Source of the DNA: Streptosporangium sp. NBC_01755
GTDB taxonomy: Bacteria > Actinomycetota > Actinomycetes > Streptosporangiales > Streptosporangiaceae
Assembly: GCF_035917995.1 (NCBI RefSeq)
Contig: NZ_CP109131.1
Coordinates: 62,001-126,000, forward strand
Direction of reading: 5' to 3'
Length of the DNA stretch: 64,000 nucleotides
Shown here: positions 8,286-17,078 of the stretch, in pieces
How the letters are laid out: every line of letters starts with the position of its first letter
Position numbering within the stretch: position 1 is the stretch's first letter
Made by a program: the position numbers and the translations under genes
Notes under the pieces: generated by a model
The model's database searches: none
The model's input: the letters and a program-made list of their open reading frames with translations, nothing else
Told to the model about the DNA's origin: nothing

Positions 8286-10340
8286 TCAGCCCGCCCCGAC
8301 GGTCCTGGTGGTCCTGGGCAGCAGGGCGAAGGCGCCGAGATAGACGAGGCCCGCCACGATCAGCAGCGCCTGGTAGCCGATGACCAGTGCCAGATACTCC
8401 AGGCAGCCGCCGACCATCGCGCCCAGCAGATTGGCGCCGAAGGACACGGTGGCGTCGGCGGAGTCGGCAAAGCGCTTGGCGAACACCACGTTGGCCGCGA
8501 AGATCGGCAGGAACGCCACGACCACGGCGACCACCGCGCGCAGCGGCAGCGGCAGGCCCAGCAGCCAGGAGTTGGGCACCAACCAGGCCAGGACCAGCCC
8601 GGCGAGCAGCACACCGTACATCACCGGCAGGGACGGCACCCTGAAGCGTCGGGTCACCTCCACCGCGGCGAGCACGGCGACCAGCACTCCGCCGAACACG
8701 ATCGCGTTCACCACCCAGGTGGTGCCGAACAGCAGCGCGAACCCGGTGACGCTCTTGGTCTCCAGCAGCAGGAACGCCACGCCGAGCAGGAAGAGGTCGG
8801 CGTACGGGCGCATGCGCCGGTACGGGCCGGCGACGGCCCGGACGGCGAGCAGGCTGACGATGAGGATCAGGCCGAGGGTGATGATGTAGATCTGCGGGAT
8901 CGTCCGGTCCTTCAGGTAGAGGAAGGGCCGGTCGTCACCGCTCGGCGGCGGGGTGTCGGCGGTCGCCCCCGCCCACTCGGCGCCGCACGTCTGCGCCTCG
9001 GTGGTGAGACCTGCGGTGATCACCGCCTGCTGGCCGGCCTCGCTGACGATGTCGACGCAGGGCTTGTGGCCGAAGGCGGCCTGCATGGTCGCGCCGAGCC
9101 GGTCGACCAGCCAGGTCTCGCGGTAGTAGTTGTACATCGAGAAGGTACCGCCGGGCTTGAGGTGGTCCCTGGCCGCCTCCATCGCCTGCTGGGTGAACAG
9201 GTAGCTCTCCAGCCGCAGCGAACTCGCCCCGGAGACCAGGGTGAGCGAGTCGGGCAGCGCGAAGAGGATCAGGTCGTACTTGTCGGAGGTTCTCTCCAGG
9301 AAGGCGCGGCCGTCGGTGACGTGGGTGGTGACCCGGGGATCGTCGTAGGGCCTGTCCGGGTGGTAGGAGCGGCCGAGCTCAAGCAGCTTGGGGTCGATCT
9401 CCACGGCGTCAACGCGCTTGGCCCCCTTGGACAGCGCGATCGACACGTCGGTGCCGCTGCCCGCGCCCACGATCAGCACGTCGTCCAGCCTGCCCGAGGC
9501 GGCCCGCTCGTACGGCAGGGCGTACTGGCGCTCCCACTCCAGGCGGCTTTTCGCCGGGGTGGCCTGCTGGTGCGGGATGCCGTTGACCTTGATGTCCATC
9601 AGCGGCACGTCGTTCCAGTAGCCACGCTCGTAGGTCACCTTGTAGTAGGGCGACCACAGCGCCCCCGCCGTCAGCGTCTCCATCGCGAGGGCACCGACGA
9701 TGACCAGCGACGGCACCAGCAGCGCCACCCGGGCCCAGACCCTGCGGGGCCAGAGCAGCACCGCGTAGGCGATCGCGGCGATCGTCCCCCACACCACCGG
9801 GGGCGCGCTGAGGAACGACAGCGCGGTGAACAGCCCGATGCCGCTGAGGCTGCCGATCAGGTCGTAGCGGTAGGCCTCCAGCCGGTCGAGCTCGGGGAAG
9901 CACCGGCCGACCAGCTCGGCCGGGCCCATCAGCACGATCGCCGCCGCGGCGAAGATCACCGGCAGGATCAGCCAGGCCGGCGGCCCGCTGGCGCTCAGGC
10001 TCGTCCAGTACAGGACGCCCTCGGTCTGGCGGTCCACGGTCACCGGGAAGATCAGCACGACCAGGACCAGGACCGCCAGCACGATCGGCGAGTAGTAGGG
10101 CTGTCGGGTACTGCGCCCCACCCGCAGGAAGCCGAGCCCGATACCGAGGAAGGATCCCAGCAGGACGAAGTTGGTGAAGTAACTCAGATGAACGATGTTC
10201 GACCCGGTCCACCGGATCAAAGCCAGCTCCAGGAAGAGCATGAAACCACTGGCCACGATCAGCCTGGGCCGGGTGCCCAGCCAGTGCGTGTGCCGGACAT
10301 CGGGATGAGGGGGTGGCGTCGTCTCCGCCGCTGCGGTCAT
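8286..10340 (-). CDS. Polytopic membrane protein with spermidine-synthase-like domain
   Basis: 684 residues from ATG 10340, chosen over a 5' extension to 10511 that overlaps the divergent protease start and reads as low-complexity sequence. The N-terminal half has about six to seven hydrophobic helices. The middle holds a Rossmann-type aminopropyl/methyltransferase-like domain with VLIVGAGSGTDVSIAL and VDAVEIDPKLLELG. The C-terminal third has another six helices. This fused architecture is common in actinobacteria as a spermine/spermidine-synthase-family protein. The true substrate is unknown and polyamine synthesis should not be assumed. Transcription converges on the LCP gene across a shared terminator. 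Confidence 0.8.
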   Translation of the reverse strand: MTAAAETTPPPHPDVRHTHWLGTRPRLIVASGFMLFLELALIRWTGSNIVHLSYFTNFVLLGSFLGIGLGFLRVGRSTRQPYYSPIVLAVLVLVVLIFPVTVDRQTEGVLYWTSLSASGPPAWLILPVIFAAAAIVLMGPAELVGRCFPELDRLEAYRYDLIGSLSGIGLFTALSFLSAPPVVWGTIAAIAYAVLLWPRRVWARVALLVPSLVIVGALAMETLTAGALWSPYYKVTYERGYWNDVPLMDIKVNGIPHQQATPAKSRLEWERQYALPYERAASGRLDDVLIVGAGSGTDVSIALSKGAKRVDAVEIDPKLLELGRSYHPDRPYDDPRVTTHVTDGRAFLERTSDKYDLILFALPDSLTLVSGASSLRLESYLFTQQAMEAARDHLKPGGTFSMYNYYRETWLVDRLGATMQAAFGHKPCVDIVSEAGQQAVITAGLTTEAQTCGAEWAGATADTPPPSGDDRPFLYLKDRTIPQIYIITLGLILIVSLLAVRAVAGPYRRMRPYADLFLLGVAFLLLETKSVTGFALLFGTTWVVNAIVFGGVLVAVLAAVEVTRRFRVPSLPVMYGVLLAGLVLAWLVPNSWLLGLPLPLRAVVAVVVAFLPIFAANVVFAKRFADSADATVSFGANLLGAMVGGCLEYLALVIGYQALLIVAGLVYLGAFALLPRTTRTVGAG

Positions 10341-10511
10341 GCCGTCCAACGCTAGTGACCGGTACTCGCTCAGGGAAGGAAATCCATGCTCGCTGTTTGC
10401 GCCGGTTAGGTGATGTGGAGCCTGATAGGGGCTGGTTTCAACGGCTGGACGCGATCGAGGTGGATGCAGGAATGTGGTGGAACCCGATTCCCCCGAGTCC
10501 CGGTGGTGCAC

Positions 10512-11329
10512 ATGCGAGTCCTGCTCCAGCTCCGCCCCTCCCCCGACGTCGTCGCGGCCGTGGCCGACCCCTCGGTGAGCACGGCGGCGGTCGACGTCGC
10601 CGACACGCTACCGGGGGTCGTCGTGGACCCCTCCTTCTCGCCTGTCGTCGCCCCCCGTCCGATACCCGGCGCCGGAGGCGATCCCCTCTCGCTCAACCAG
10701 CCGCTGACGTTCTCCTTCGCCGACGACGAGGCCTCTGTCCTGGTCCGCGGGGAGATCTCCGACGACGAGATATCCACCCGGATCACCCTGCTGCCCACGC
10801 TCCGCCCAGACGTCGTGGGGGTCTTCGCCGACCCGGTGATCGAGCGGGGCCTCACCTGCGGCGGCACGCCCCCGATGGGCGACTGGCGGGACGTGGAGCG
10901 GTTGCTCCACGTCACCGAGCTGGCTCGCGACGGCCTCGACGGCTCGGGCGTCGCGCTCGCGGTGCTCGACACCGGAATCAACTCGGCGCACGTCGCCCGG
11001 CACCTCGGCCGCGACGTCACCGTCGACGAACGGCGCAGCTGGAAACCGTCGGGGGTGGAGGGCAGGGCGGGTGAGTTCCCTGTCGACCACGGCACGATGT
11101 GCGCCTTCGACGCGCTCATCGCCGCCCCGAGGGCGTCGCTGATCGACGTGCCCGTGCTACTCTCCCGGAGGCCCGGCGGCTCGGCCCTGGACGGCCTGCT
11201 GTCGGACGCGGTGGCGGCCTTCGCCCACCTGCGCACCGTCCTCGAAGCCCAGCCCGCCGCTTCGCGATCACTGGTCGTCAGCAACAGCTGGGGCTCCTTC
11301 TCTCCCAGCTGGGACTTCCCCGCCGGTCA
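10512..11329 (+). pseudogene. Subtilisin-like (S8) serine protease, 5' part, interrupted by an element
   Basis: The first 272 codons of an S8 protease whose remainder lies at 16534-17074. The frame carries the catalytic Asp (VLDTGI, residue 153) and His (VDHGTMC, residue 193) and reaches VVSNSWGS before the element junction in GCC-GGT-CA. Past the junction the frame reads unrelated residues and stops at 11507. No signal peptide is seen, so the enzyme is probably cytoplasmic. Joining 11329 to 16534 gives an uninterrupted 452-residue protease. The start could also be GTG 10503 or 10506, as the ribosome site is weak. Confidence 0.88.
11323..11329 (+). other. attL core of the integrative element
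   Basis: CCGGTCA at the left protease-element junction. To the left the sequence is protease-coding (GACTTCCCCG). To the right it is element DNA (ACCAAGGAAG). The exact crossover dinucleotide within the seven bases cannot be told from one locus. Confidence 0.8.
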
Positions 11330-11358
11330 ACCAAGGAAGACTATTTGCCCTACTCGCC

Positions 11359-12909
11359 ATGATGGGCGTAGCGTCTCGGTTCGTGCCCCCACGTCAGACC
11401 ACACGCTGCACCGCCGCCATAGCCGCCGGTCGCAAGCCCCGCGCATTGATCGCTATCCGCCTGTCCGAGGTGTCGGATGGGACAACCTCGCCCGAGGTGC
11501 AGCTTAAAGAGTGCCGAGCTGAATGCGAAAAATCAGGATTCGAGGTAGTGGGAATAGCCCAGGATCTCGATGTCTCCGCTACGACGTTTGATCCATTCCA
11601 GCGCCCGGAGTTGGGCGGTTGGCTGAACAACCGCTCCGACGAATACGACGTGATCGTGTTCTACCGGCTGGACAGGTTCGTCCGTAAGGTCTCCCACGTA
11701 GACAAGATGTTGACGTGGTCCCGTGATCGGGGAATCCGGCTCAAGTCGAGCACGGAGATGATCGACTCCGAAGATGCCTATGGGGAGATCTTCTTCTATC
11801 TGGTAGCGATCTTCGCCCAGATGGAAGCTAACGCGATCAGCGAACGGCAGAAAGCCAAGCAACAACATTTGCGGGAGAACGGCCGTTACCGTGGCGGTAA
11901 CGTCCCGTTCGGTTTCCAGCTAGTCCCCCATCCGGAATGGGGAACAGTCCTTGAACACGATCCGGAGTATGCCCCGATTCTCCGACAGGCAATAGAAGAT
12001 TGCATTGCCGGTAAGTCACTCCGCCAGATCATGCTGGAACTGAACGAAGCAAAGGTTCCCACGTCAATGGATATTGCCCGAGGACGGGCAGGGAAGGCCT
12101 CGAAGGGGTCCAAGTGGACCACTACCACAATCTCTAACATCTTCCGTTCTCGCATCCTGCTAGGCGAGGTTAACCACGGTGGTGAGGTAGTACGTGGGAA
12201 GGATGGCATGCCCGTTAGGCACGCCGAGCCGATCACCCCTCTGTTCCTCTGGAATAAGCTTCAAAAGGCGATCGCACCGGCGCCCAAGGACAAGTACCGG
12301 AAGAACGCGAGCCTCCTCCTGAGGGTCGCCTACTGTGGCCTCTGCGGCCGTCCGTTCAACCTGAAAAAGAAGTCGGGCCGTAGCCTGACCGACTACTACA
12401 GGTGCTCGGGCCTCCTGTCGAAGGAGTGCGACGCGCCCGTGGTCCGCGCTGACTTCATGCATTCGTGGGTGGATGACAGGATTCTCGACCACGTCGGCGA
12501 CTTCAACGTCCGGGAGAAAATCGAAGACCCCGGAGAGGATCACTCAGAAGAGCTGGAACGTGTCGTGGAAGCAATCACAGAGCTGTATGACGACCGATAC
12601 CTCAGGGGCAAGTTCCAGTCAGACGCCCAGGTAGCGCAGTTTGACCGGATCATGGCAAATCTGGAATCCCAGAGAGACCACCTGGCCTCCCTCCCGCAAC
12701 GCCCGTCAGGCGTGCGGTACGTAGAGACAGGCAAGCGGTACGGCGATATCTGGAACGCCATGGACATCGGGGAACGGAACGTGTGGCTGCGAGAGCAAGG
12801 GGCTGTCCTCAAGGTCCACATGGAGCCCGGCGCGAAGACCCCGACCATCCACGCCAATTGGGGCGATCTTGAGCGGGTCGAGCGGCTAGCGCTGGGCATT
12901 GAGGCATAG
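11359..12909 (+). CDS. Large serine recombinase (integrase of the element)
   Basis: 516 residues. The N-terminal resolvase catalytic domain (about residues 28-180) contains AIRLSEVSDGTTS, with Ser36 the likely nucleophile, then YRLDRFVRK and the long-helix region AQMEANAISERQKAKQQH. The 'Recombinase' domain follows (about 190-310) with VPFGFQLV and TTTISNIFRSRILLGEV. A zinc-ribbon domain carries YCGLCGRPF and YRCSG. A C-terminal helical tail follows. It should catalyse attP x attB integration without homologous DNA. Transcription points inward from attL. ATG 11359 or 11362 has no good ribosome site (AAGGAAG is about 20 nt away), so the start is uncertain. Confidence 0.93.
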   Translation: MMGVASRFVPPRQTTRCTAAIAAGRKPRALIAIRLSEVSDGTTSPEVQLKECRAECEKSGFEVVGIAQDLDVSATTFDPFQRPELGGWLNNRSDEYDVIVFYRLDRFVRKVSHVDKMLTWSRDRGIRLKSSTEMIDSEDAYGEIFFYLVAIFAQMEANAISERQKAKQQHLRENGRYRGGNVPFGFQLVPHPEWGTVLEHDPEYAPILRQAIEDCIAGKSLRQIMLELNEAKVPTSMDIARGRAGKASKGSKWTTTTISNIFRSRILLGEVNHGGEVVRGKDGMPVRHAEPITPLFLWNKLQKAIAPAPKDKYRKNASLLLRVAYCGLCGRPFNLKKKSGRSLTDYYRCSGLLSKECDAPVVRADFMHSWVDDRILDHVGDFNVREKIEDPGEDHSEELERVVEAITELYDDRYLRGKFQSDAQVAQFDRIMANLESQRDHLASLPQRPSGVRYVETGKRYGDIWNAMDIGERNVWLREQGAVLKVHMEPGAKTPTIHANWGDLERVERLALGIEA

Positions 12910-13132
12910 CCCTAGAGACACAGAAAAGCCCCACAGGGCCATGAGAGCGCCCTCCTGAGAGCAGTCCGGATGTCCCATCGGACACCTGGTCACATCCAGC
13001 CTACCATGATGATCACTATTTGATTGCATTTCCGCATGCATGGCGCCAACAATCCCATGTTCCTACATAATGGCCAGCGTGTTGATGCTGCCAATGCCTA
13101 ATTGCGCTCCGCGCCGTTAAGGAAGAACGGCC

Positions 13133-14104
13133 ATGGGACGCCCTAGGATAGATCCGGAAGTCGCCAAACAGCGAATGAAAGAACGCGATTGTTGGCCCGT
13201 ATCATACATGCCCGAGAGCAGGCCAACAAATTCGCCGTGGCTGTGCGTGTGCATGGAATGCGGAGAATTCATCAAACCGCGATACAACAGCGTCGTTAAC
13301 CAAGGGCAAGGCGGTTGCGACCCGTGTGCACGTAAGGCTCAAGCACAAAAGAGGAGGTTTCCCAATGAAGCCGCAGTGACAGAGATGCGGGCCGCCAAGG
13401 TTGACCCCATTGAAAAAATATGCCCAGGTGTTAGTGAGCCTTGGCCCTCAATCTGCATGAACCCTGAGTGTCCAGGCATATGGTTCGGAAAACCAGCGGA
13501 AATCTCTCCACGCTTAGTTGATGCTCGCCGGAGCAAAGGAACTGCCTGCAAATACTGCGCCGGCAAAGCTGTGCATCCACATGCTGCGCGACTCCTAATG
13601 ATCCGACGGGCTAGCGTGATACCTCTCGAGCCCTTTCCAGGGGCAAACGAGCCTTGGGAATGTATCTGTTTACGCTTGGGACATGTTACCTACCCGACGT
13701 ATAGCAATGTTGCGGGAGGCCGTAGCACCTGCGAGCGCTGCGCCAAAAATTCTCCATATACGGAGTTCGAGGCGCGCGCCATAGCGAATAGATGTGGATT
13801 CAGGCCAGACCCAGACGCACGATACATCAATACAGGGACAAGTTGGTCCGGCACCTGCACAAAAAAAGGGCATCCATGCACTCCGCGCCTTGGGAATCTT
13901 ATCGCTGGGCAAGGACCTTGCTATTTCTGCGCTAAGCGCGGCTACAAAACCGACCTTCCCGGCACTGTCTATCTGCTCATCAATCCCGAGCTGAAGGCGA
14001 TCAAGATCGGGATATACAACGACCCGAAGCGGCTCAATCGGCACCTAATCCGGGGATGGACGTTATTGAGAAGCCAGGATTATTCCAATGGCCAGCATGC
14101 CTGA
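13133..14104 (+). CDS. Four-zinc-ribbon protein with C-terminal GIY-YIG-like domain, truncated by an IS
   Basis: 323 residues, not matching a product I can name. About 55-65-residue units recur four times (roughly residues 11-66, 81-143, 151-204, 213-267). Each has a helix, then Trp with nearby Cys residues (PWLCVC, PWPSIC, PWECIC, SWSGTC), and ends in CxxCA (CDPCA, CKYCA, CERCA, CYFCA), like the DUF4379 treble-clef/zinc-ribbon repeats of nuclease-associated proteins. From residue 277, GTVYLLINPELKAIKIGI resembles the start of a T5orf172/GIY-YIG nuclease domain. The stop TGA (14102-14104) comes from the IS end at 14100, so the domain has lost its later part. ATG 13133 has AAGGAAG upstream. 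DNA is distinctly AT-richer than its surroundings. Confidence 0.7.
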   Translation: MGRPRIDPEVAKQRMKERDCWPVSYMPESRPTNSPWLCVCMECGEFIKPRYNSVVNQGQGGCDPCARKAQAQKRRFPNEAAVTEMRAAKVDPIEKICPGVSEPWPSICMNPECPGIWFGKPAEISPRLVDARRSKGTACKYCAGKAVHPHAARLLMIRRASVIPLEPFPGANEPWECICLRLGHVTYPTYSNVAGGRSTCERCAKNSPYTEFEARAIANRCGFRPDPDARYINTGTSWSGTCTKKGHPCTPRLGNLIAGQGPCYFCAKRGYKTDLPGTVYLLINPELKAIKIGIYNDPKRLNRHLIRGWTLLRSQDYSNGQHA

Positions 14105-15855
14105 GCCTGGATCCACGGCGTGAATTCTGGTGATCATTCTTCGGTTCGATTCCTTCACCAGGACCGTTTTGCCTGACGGGGGTCTGATTTGGGGTGTGGA
14201 GAACCCGCCGTGCGCGGGTCACGGATTGTCCAGGCGTTCACGGGCTCGGGGGCGGGGTTCGTGCGCGAGGGCGCGGGTGACCGTGGAGGTCGAGGGAAGA
14301 GTGGTGGCAGGGCGGGGACGGGTCAAGCCGCGCGGATCGGTGGCAGCCGGTGGACGGCTTGGAAGAGGTTCATCCATGCGTGCCGCCAGTGCCAATACCG
14401 GGGAAGATGCAGGGTGAGGTGGCCCCGGCCGTGCCGGGCGATGCGGGCGGGCACGCCGATGAGATGGCGGCGCAGGGTGGCGCCGCGCGCCTTGGCGTGA
14501 AAGGTTCCGGCCAGGCAGCCGGCCGCGCGCAGCAGGTTGTGGCAGATCGCCGCCAAGGTCAGCCAGGCGGCGTTGGCGGTGAACACGCCCGAGGGCAGGT
14601 GCGCTAATGGCCCGTCGATCAAGTCCGCGTTGACCTGCTCGATGACCGCGTGATCACGGTGTTGTTCCTCGGCCTGCCCGAGGGCGTACGGACTGTCGGT
14701 GAAGATCGCGTGATAGCGGTAGAGCGGGAACGGTTCCTCTGGCCGGAGCCCGGTCTGCGAGTTGAGCCGTTTGACCCGGCGCACGATCAGCCGGGCGGTG
14801 ATGGCCTGGCCCTTCTTCGCGGCGAACGCCGTGTAGGCGACCTCCGCGATCTCGGCGTCGGAGATCCAGCCCCCTGCTTGTTCGTCGAAGATGGCGTTGG
14901 GGTATTTGATCGCTGTCCAGGCGGTTTCGTCGATCGCCGCGATCGCGGCTTTGATCTTGGGGTCCATTTTGGCGGTGACGGAGAAGCGCACGTCGTTCGT
15001 GTGGCAGGCGTTGATCACGCCTGCGGTGTAGAACGCCGAGTCCCCGCGCATCATCAGGGTGGCGCTCGCGCCCGCTGATCGTGCCGCGCCGATCGACTCA
15101 CGCACGAACCAGGCCGCGCCGCGGGCGGAGTTCGCGCTTCCGCCGCGCAGCCGGGTGCCGGTCACCACCGGGGCGGCCAGCGGTGTGGACAGTGTGGAGG
15201 CCAGCACGTTCAGCCCGCGCACCAGCACGCCCTTGCCGCCGATCTTGGTGTGGCCGAACCCCGATCCTTGCTTCTTGTAGCCGTAGGTACGTCGCTGCAT
15301 CGAGTCCACATCGAGGAAGGCGAGCACGTCCGCGCCGGGCAGCAACGGCGTATGGGCGGCCAGCCGGGCCAGCAGCAGGCGGGCCACTTTCTCGATCTGC
15401 CGGACGTTGCCCCAGGCCAGGCACCGCAGGAACGATCCCAGCGTGGACGGTGCGCGGATACCGGTAAACAACGTGTCCATGCCGCCGTGGCGCAGTGCGT
15501 CCAGATCATCGATGCTGTCGGCCCCGCAGGCCATCCCGGCTACGATCGAGCCGATCTTCGCCGCCGGGTTCACGCCGTCCCGGCCGGTGGGAGTGACGTG
15601 CTCGCCCGCCAGGTCGCTCAGGCCGCACCGCTCGGCCAACCGCATCACCGGCCCCAGCCCGCCGTACGCGACTACACGCTCCTCATCGAAGATCGCATGG
15701 GTCTTGGCAGAGTCGTGGAACAATTGCACTTGAGAGGTGTCCTCTCGATCAAGGTGACGGAAGCCTGAAGAACTCCCATCATCCCAGGTCGGAGGGCACC
15801 TCCTCTCATTTCAGGATCTTCAGTTCAGAATCGGCTCGGTGGATCCAGGCTCAGG
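14100..15855 (-). mobile_element. IS1380-family insertion sequence
   Basis: 1756 bp bounded by 17-bp perfect terminal inverted repeats CCTGAGCCTGGATCCAC (14100-14116, and its complement at 15839-15855), with weaker similarity further in. It holds one transposase gene on the minus strand. The flanking bases (GCATG on the left, TGAAC on the right) do not form a direct repeat, although the family normally makes a short target duplication. This suggests an adjacent deletion or recombination after insertion. Confidence 0.88.
14323..15729 (-). CDS. IS1380-family DDE transposase
   Basis: 468 residues. The family start (FDEERVVAYGGLGPVMRLAE) and the DDE candidates are visible: FLDVDSM, MRGDSAFY and VIEQVNADL. 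The C-terminal HNLLRAAG region is typical of the family. It appears full length and intact, so the IS could still move. It lies entirely inside the inverted repeats. Confidence 0.93.
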   Translation of the reverse strand: MQLFHDSAKTHAIFDEERVVAYGGLGPVMRLAERCGLSDLAGEHVTPTGRDGVNPAAKIGSIVAGMACGADSIDDLDALRHGGMDTLFTGIRAPSTLGSFLRCLAWGNVRQIEKVARLLLARLAAHTPLLPGADVLAFLDVDSMQRRTYGYKKQGSGFGHTKIGGKGVLVRGLNVLASTLSTPLAAPVVTGTRLRGGSANSARGAAWFVRESIGAARSAGASATLMMRGDSAFYTAGVINACHTNDVRFSVTAKMDPKIKAAIAAIDETAWTAIKYPNAIFDEQAGGWISDAEIAEVAYTAFAAKKGQAITARLIVRRVKRLNSQTGLRPEEPFPLYRYHAIFTDSPYALGQAEEQHRDHAVIEQVNADLIDGPLAHLPSGVFTANAAWLTLAAICHNLLRAAGCLAGTFHAKARGATLRRHLIGVPARIARHGRGHLTLHLPRYWHWRHAWMNLFQAVHRLPPIRAA

Positions 15856-15917
15856 TGAACAGCGCGAGGACGTCGATAGGCCGCGCAGGCAGTGAGGTCG
15901 GTCAGGAGGTGCGCAGG

Positions 15918-16445
15918 TTAGCCGAGCAGGCTTCGAGCGTAGATCACGGCCTGTCGGAACGACTCCTGATCCTTCAGGCTGATTCCGGCCCACGCCGGAC
16001 CATCGAAAGGGGCCTCTTCCTCGACGGACAGGAGTAGGCGACATAGCGCCGTTACGTCCTCATCCGTGCTTCCCTGAATCTGGAGCGCCTTACCGACATT
16101 CCGGACCGCCTCGACGGGCAGTGGTCGCAGGAACATCGCGGTACGCAGAGCGGAGCGCAGCAATGGGAAATCAGGGCATCGAGGGTCGGCAGACATTCGT
16201 TCAACCATGCTGGCGGACACGCCAAGCGATTTGGAGACCTCTTCAGGTGCCGACATCGCAGCCTCGGCGATGACCGCTCTCATTTCAGAGTGGGTCTGAT
16301 CCACCATTCTCTGAAGGGCGTTCATGATCCGGTGCGCGGTTGCTACGCGCTCCCCTGGAGGTAGGCCGTCAAGGTCGGCCAGAGTCAGCAGGCCCCGGCC
16401 CAGGCGCGCCTCAAGCTCTACCGGGGTGCTGATCTCCGTCTCCAT
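15918..16445 (-). CDS. Hypothetical protein of the integrative element
   Basis: 175 residues, no family recognised. It is mostly helical and polar. The stretch EEVSKSLGVSASMVERMS (about residues 70-87) could be a helix-turn-helix, and the gene lies next to attR reading inward. Candidate roles are a transcriptional regulator, a recombination directionality factor or a small cargo gene. None is shown by the sequence. The ATG at 16445 lacks a clear ribosome site. Its GC content is below that of the host flanks. Confidence 0.55.
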   Translation of the reverse strand: METEISTPVELEARLGRGLLTLADLDGLPPGERVATAHRIMNALQRMVDQTHSEMRAVIAEAAMSAPEEVSKSLGVSASMVERMSADPRCPDFPLLRSALRTAMFLRPLPVEAVRNVGKALQIQGSTDEDVTALCRLLLSVEEEAPFDGPAWAGISLKDQESFRQAVIYARSLLG

Positions 16446-16526
16446 GGTGGGATGATCTGGGACAGCGTGCCCACGTGTCCACTAGGCTCCTGACCTGCAC
16501 TGATGTGTGAGGTTAAATGGTGTTGC

Positions 16527-16533
16527 CCGGTCA
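16527..16533 (+). other. attR core of the integrative element
   Basis: CCGGTCA at the right junction. Element DNA (GGTTAAATGGTGTTGC) lies to the left and protease-coding DNA (CCCCGGCAACTACTCCGAC) to the right. Confidence 0.8.
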
Positions 16534-17074
16534 CCCCGGCAACTACTCCGACAACCCGGCCCACCCGTTCAACCTGATCGTCTCCAGCCTGGAGCGTGCG
16601 GGCGCCGACGTGCTGTTCGCCGCGGGAAACTGCGGGCGTGACTGCCCTGACGGCCGGTGCGCTTACCCGGATCGGCCCATCACGGGCGCCAACTCCCATC
16701 CGCGCGTTCTGTCGATCGGCGGCGTCGACACCCGTGGCGAGCGGGTCGGCTACTCCTCACAGGGTCCGGGCCGCCTCGTCGCCCGCAAGCCGGACCTGTG
16801 CGCCTACACCCACTTCTCCGGCTCCCGGGCCTTCGGCGACGACGAGGCCGACTCCGGCACCTCGGCCGCGTGCCCCGTCACCGCAGGCCTGATCGCGGCC
16901 GTGCGCACCCGCTGGCCCTCCTCGCTCCTGCCCCCCGGCCAGCTGCGCACCCTGCTCCGGCGCACCGCGGACGACCGGAGCGACGTCGGCTTCGACCACG
17001 ACCACGGCTACGGCGTCATCGACGCCCCCGGGATCCTCGCCTCGTTGCGGCGCCGCGCCAAGCGCGTACCGTGA
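16534..17074 (+). pseudogene. Subtilisin-like (S8) serine protease, 3' part
   Basis: The continuation of the protease interrupted at 11329. It contains the oxyanion-hole Asn in FAAGNCG and the catalytic Ser in SGTSAACPV (residue 383 of the restored protein). A spurious open frame could begin at ATG 16517 inside the element and would make a 185-residue fragment without Asp or His, which cannot be an active protease. The stop is 4 nt before the next gene, with which it forms an operon. Confidence 0.88.
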
Positions 17075-17078
17075 GGTC

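Larger units (their letters stand above)
11323..16533 (+). mobile_element. 5.2-kb serine-recombinase integrative element inserted in an S8 protease gene
   Basis: Both ends carry CCGGTCA (11323-11329 and 16527-16533). Removing one copy and the DNA between (5204 bp) rebuilds the protease codons GGT-CAC in frame. Contents in order: a large serine recombinase (+), a zinc-ribbon/GIY-YIG-like gene (+), a 1756-bp IS1380-family copy, and an unknown gene (-). Without the IS the element would be about 3.4 kb. It has no relaxase, replication or structural phage genes, so it is neither an ICE nor a complete prophage. Its own genes are visibly poorer in GC than the host flanks, especially 13.0-14.1 kb, which indicates transfer. 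Confidence 0.9.

Noticed and set aside
11359..11507. Protease read-through tail past attL as a real C-terminus
   Set aside because: The residues after GQPRK are element DNA in the wrong frame of the recombinase gene and do not resemble S8 proteases.
12910..13132. AGGGC/GCCCT hairpin after the recombinase as a terminator
   Set aside because: Only five base pairs with a nine-base loop and no T tract.
14140..14165. GGTTCGATTCC resembling a tRNA T-arm
   Set aside because: The flanking bases do not form the T stem, and no acceptor, D or anticodon arm is found around it. It lies inside the IS end.
16500..16540. Long inverted repeats around the att core
   Set aside because: I could not find a convincing symmetric arm on either side of CCGGTCA by eye, so no attP/attB half-site structure is claimed.
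16517..17074. Stand-alone 185-residue protease gene starting at ATG 16517
   Set aside because: The ATG belongs to element DNA and the first residues are not protease-like. The segment is the 3' part of the split gene and lacks Asp and His.
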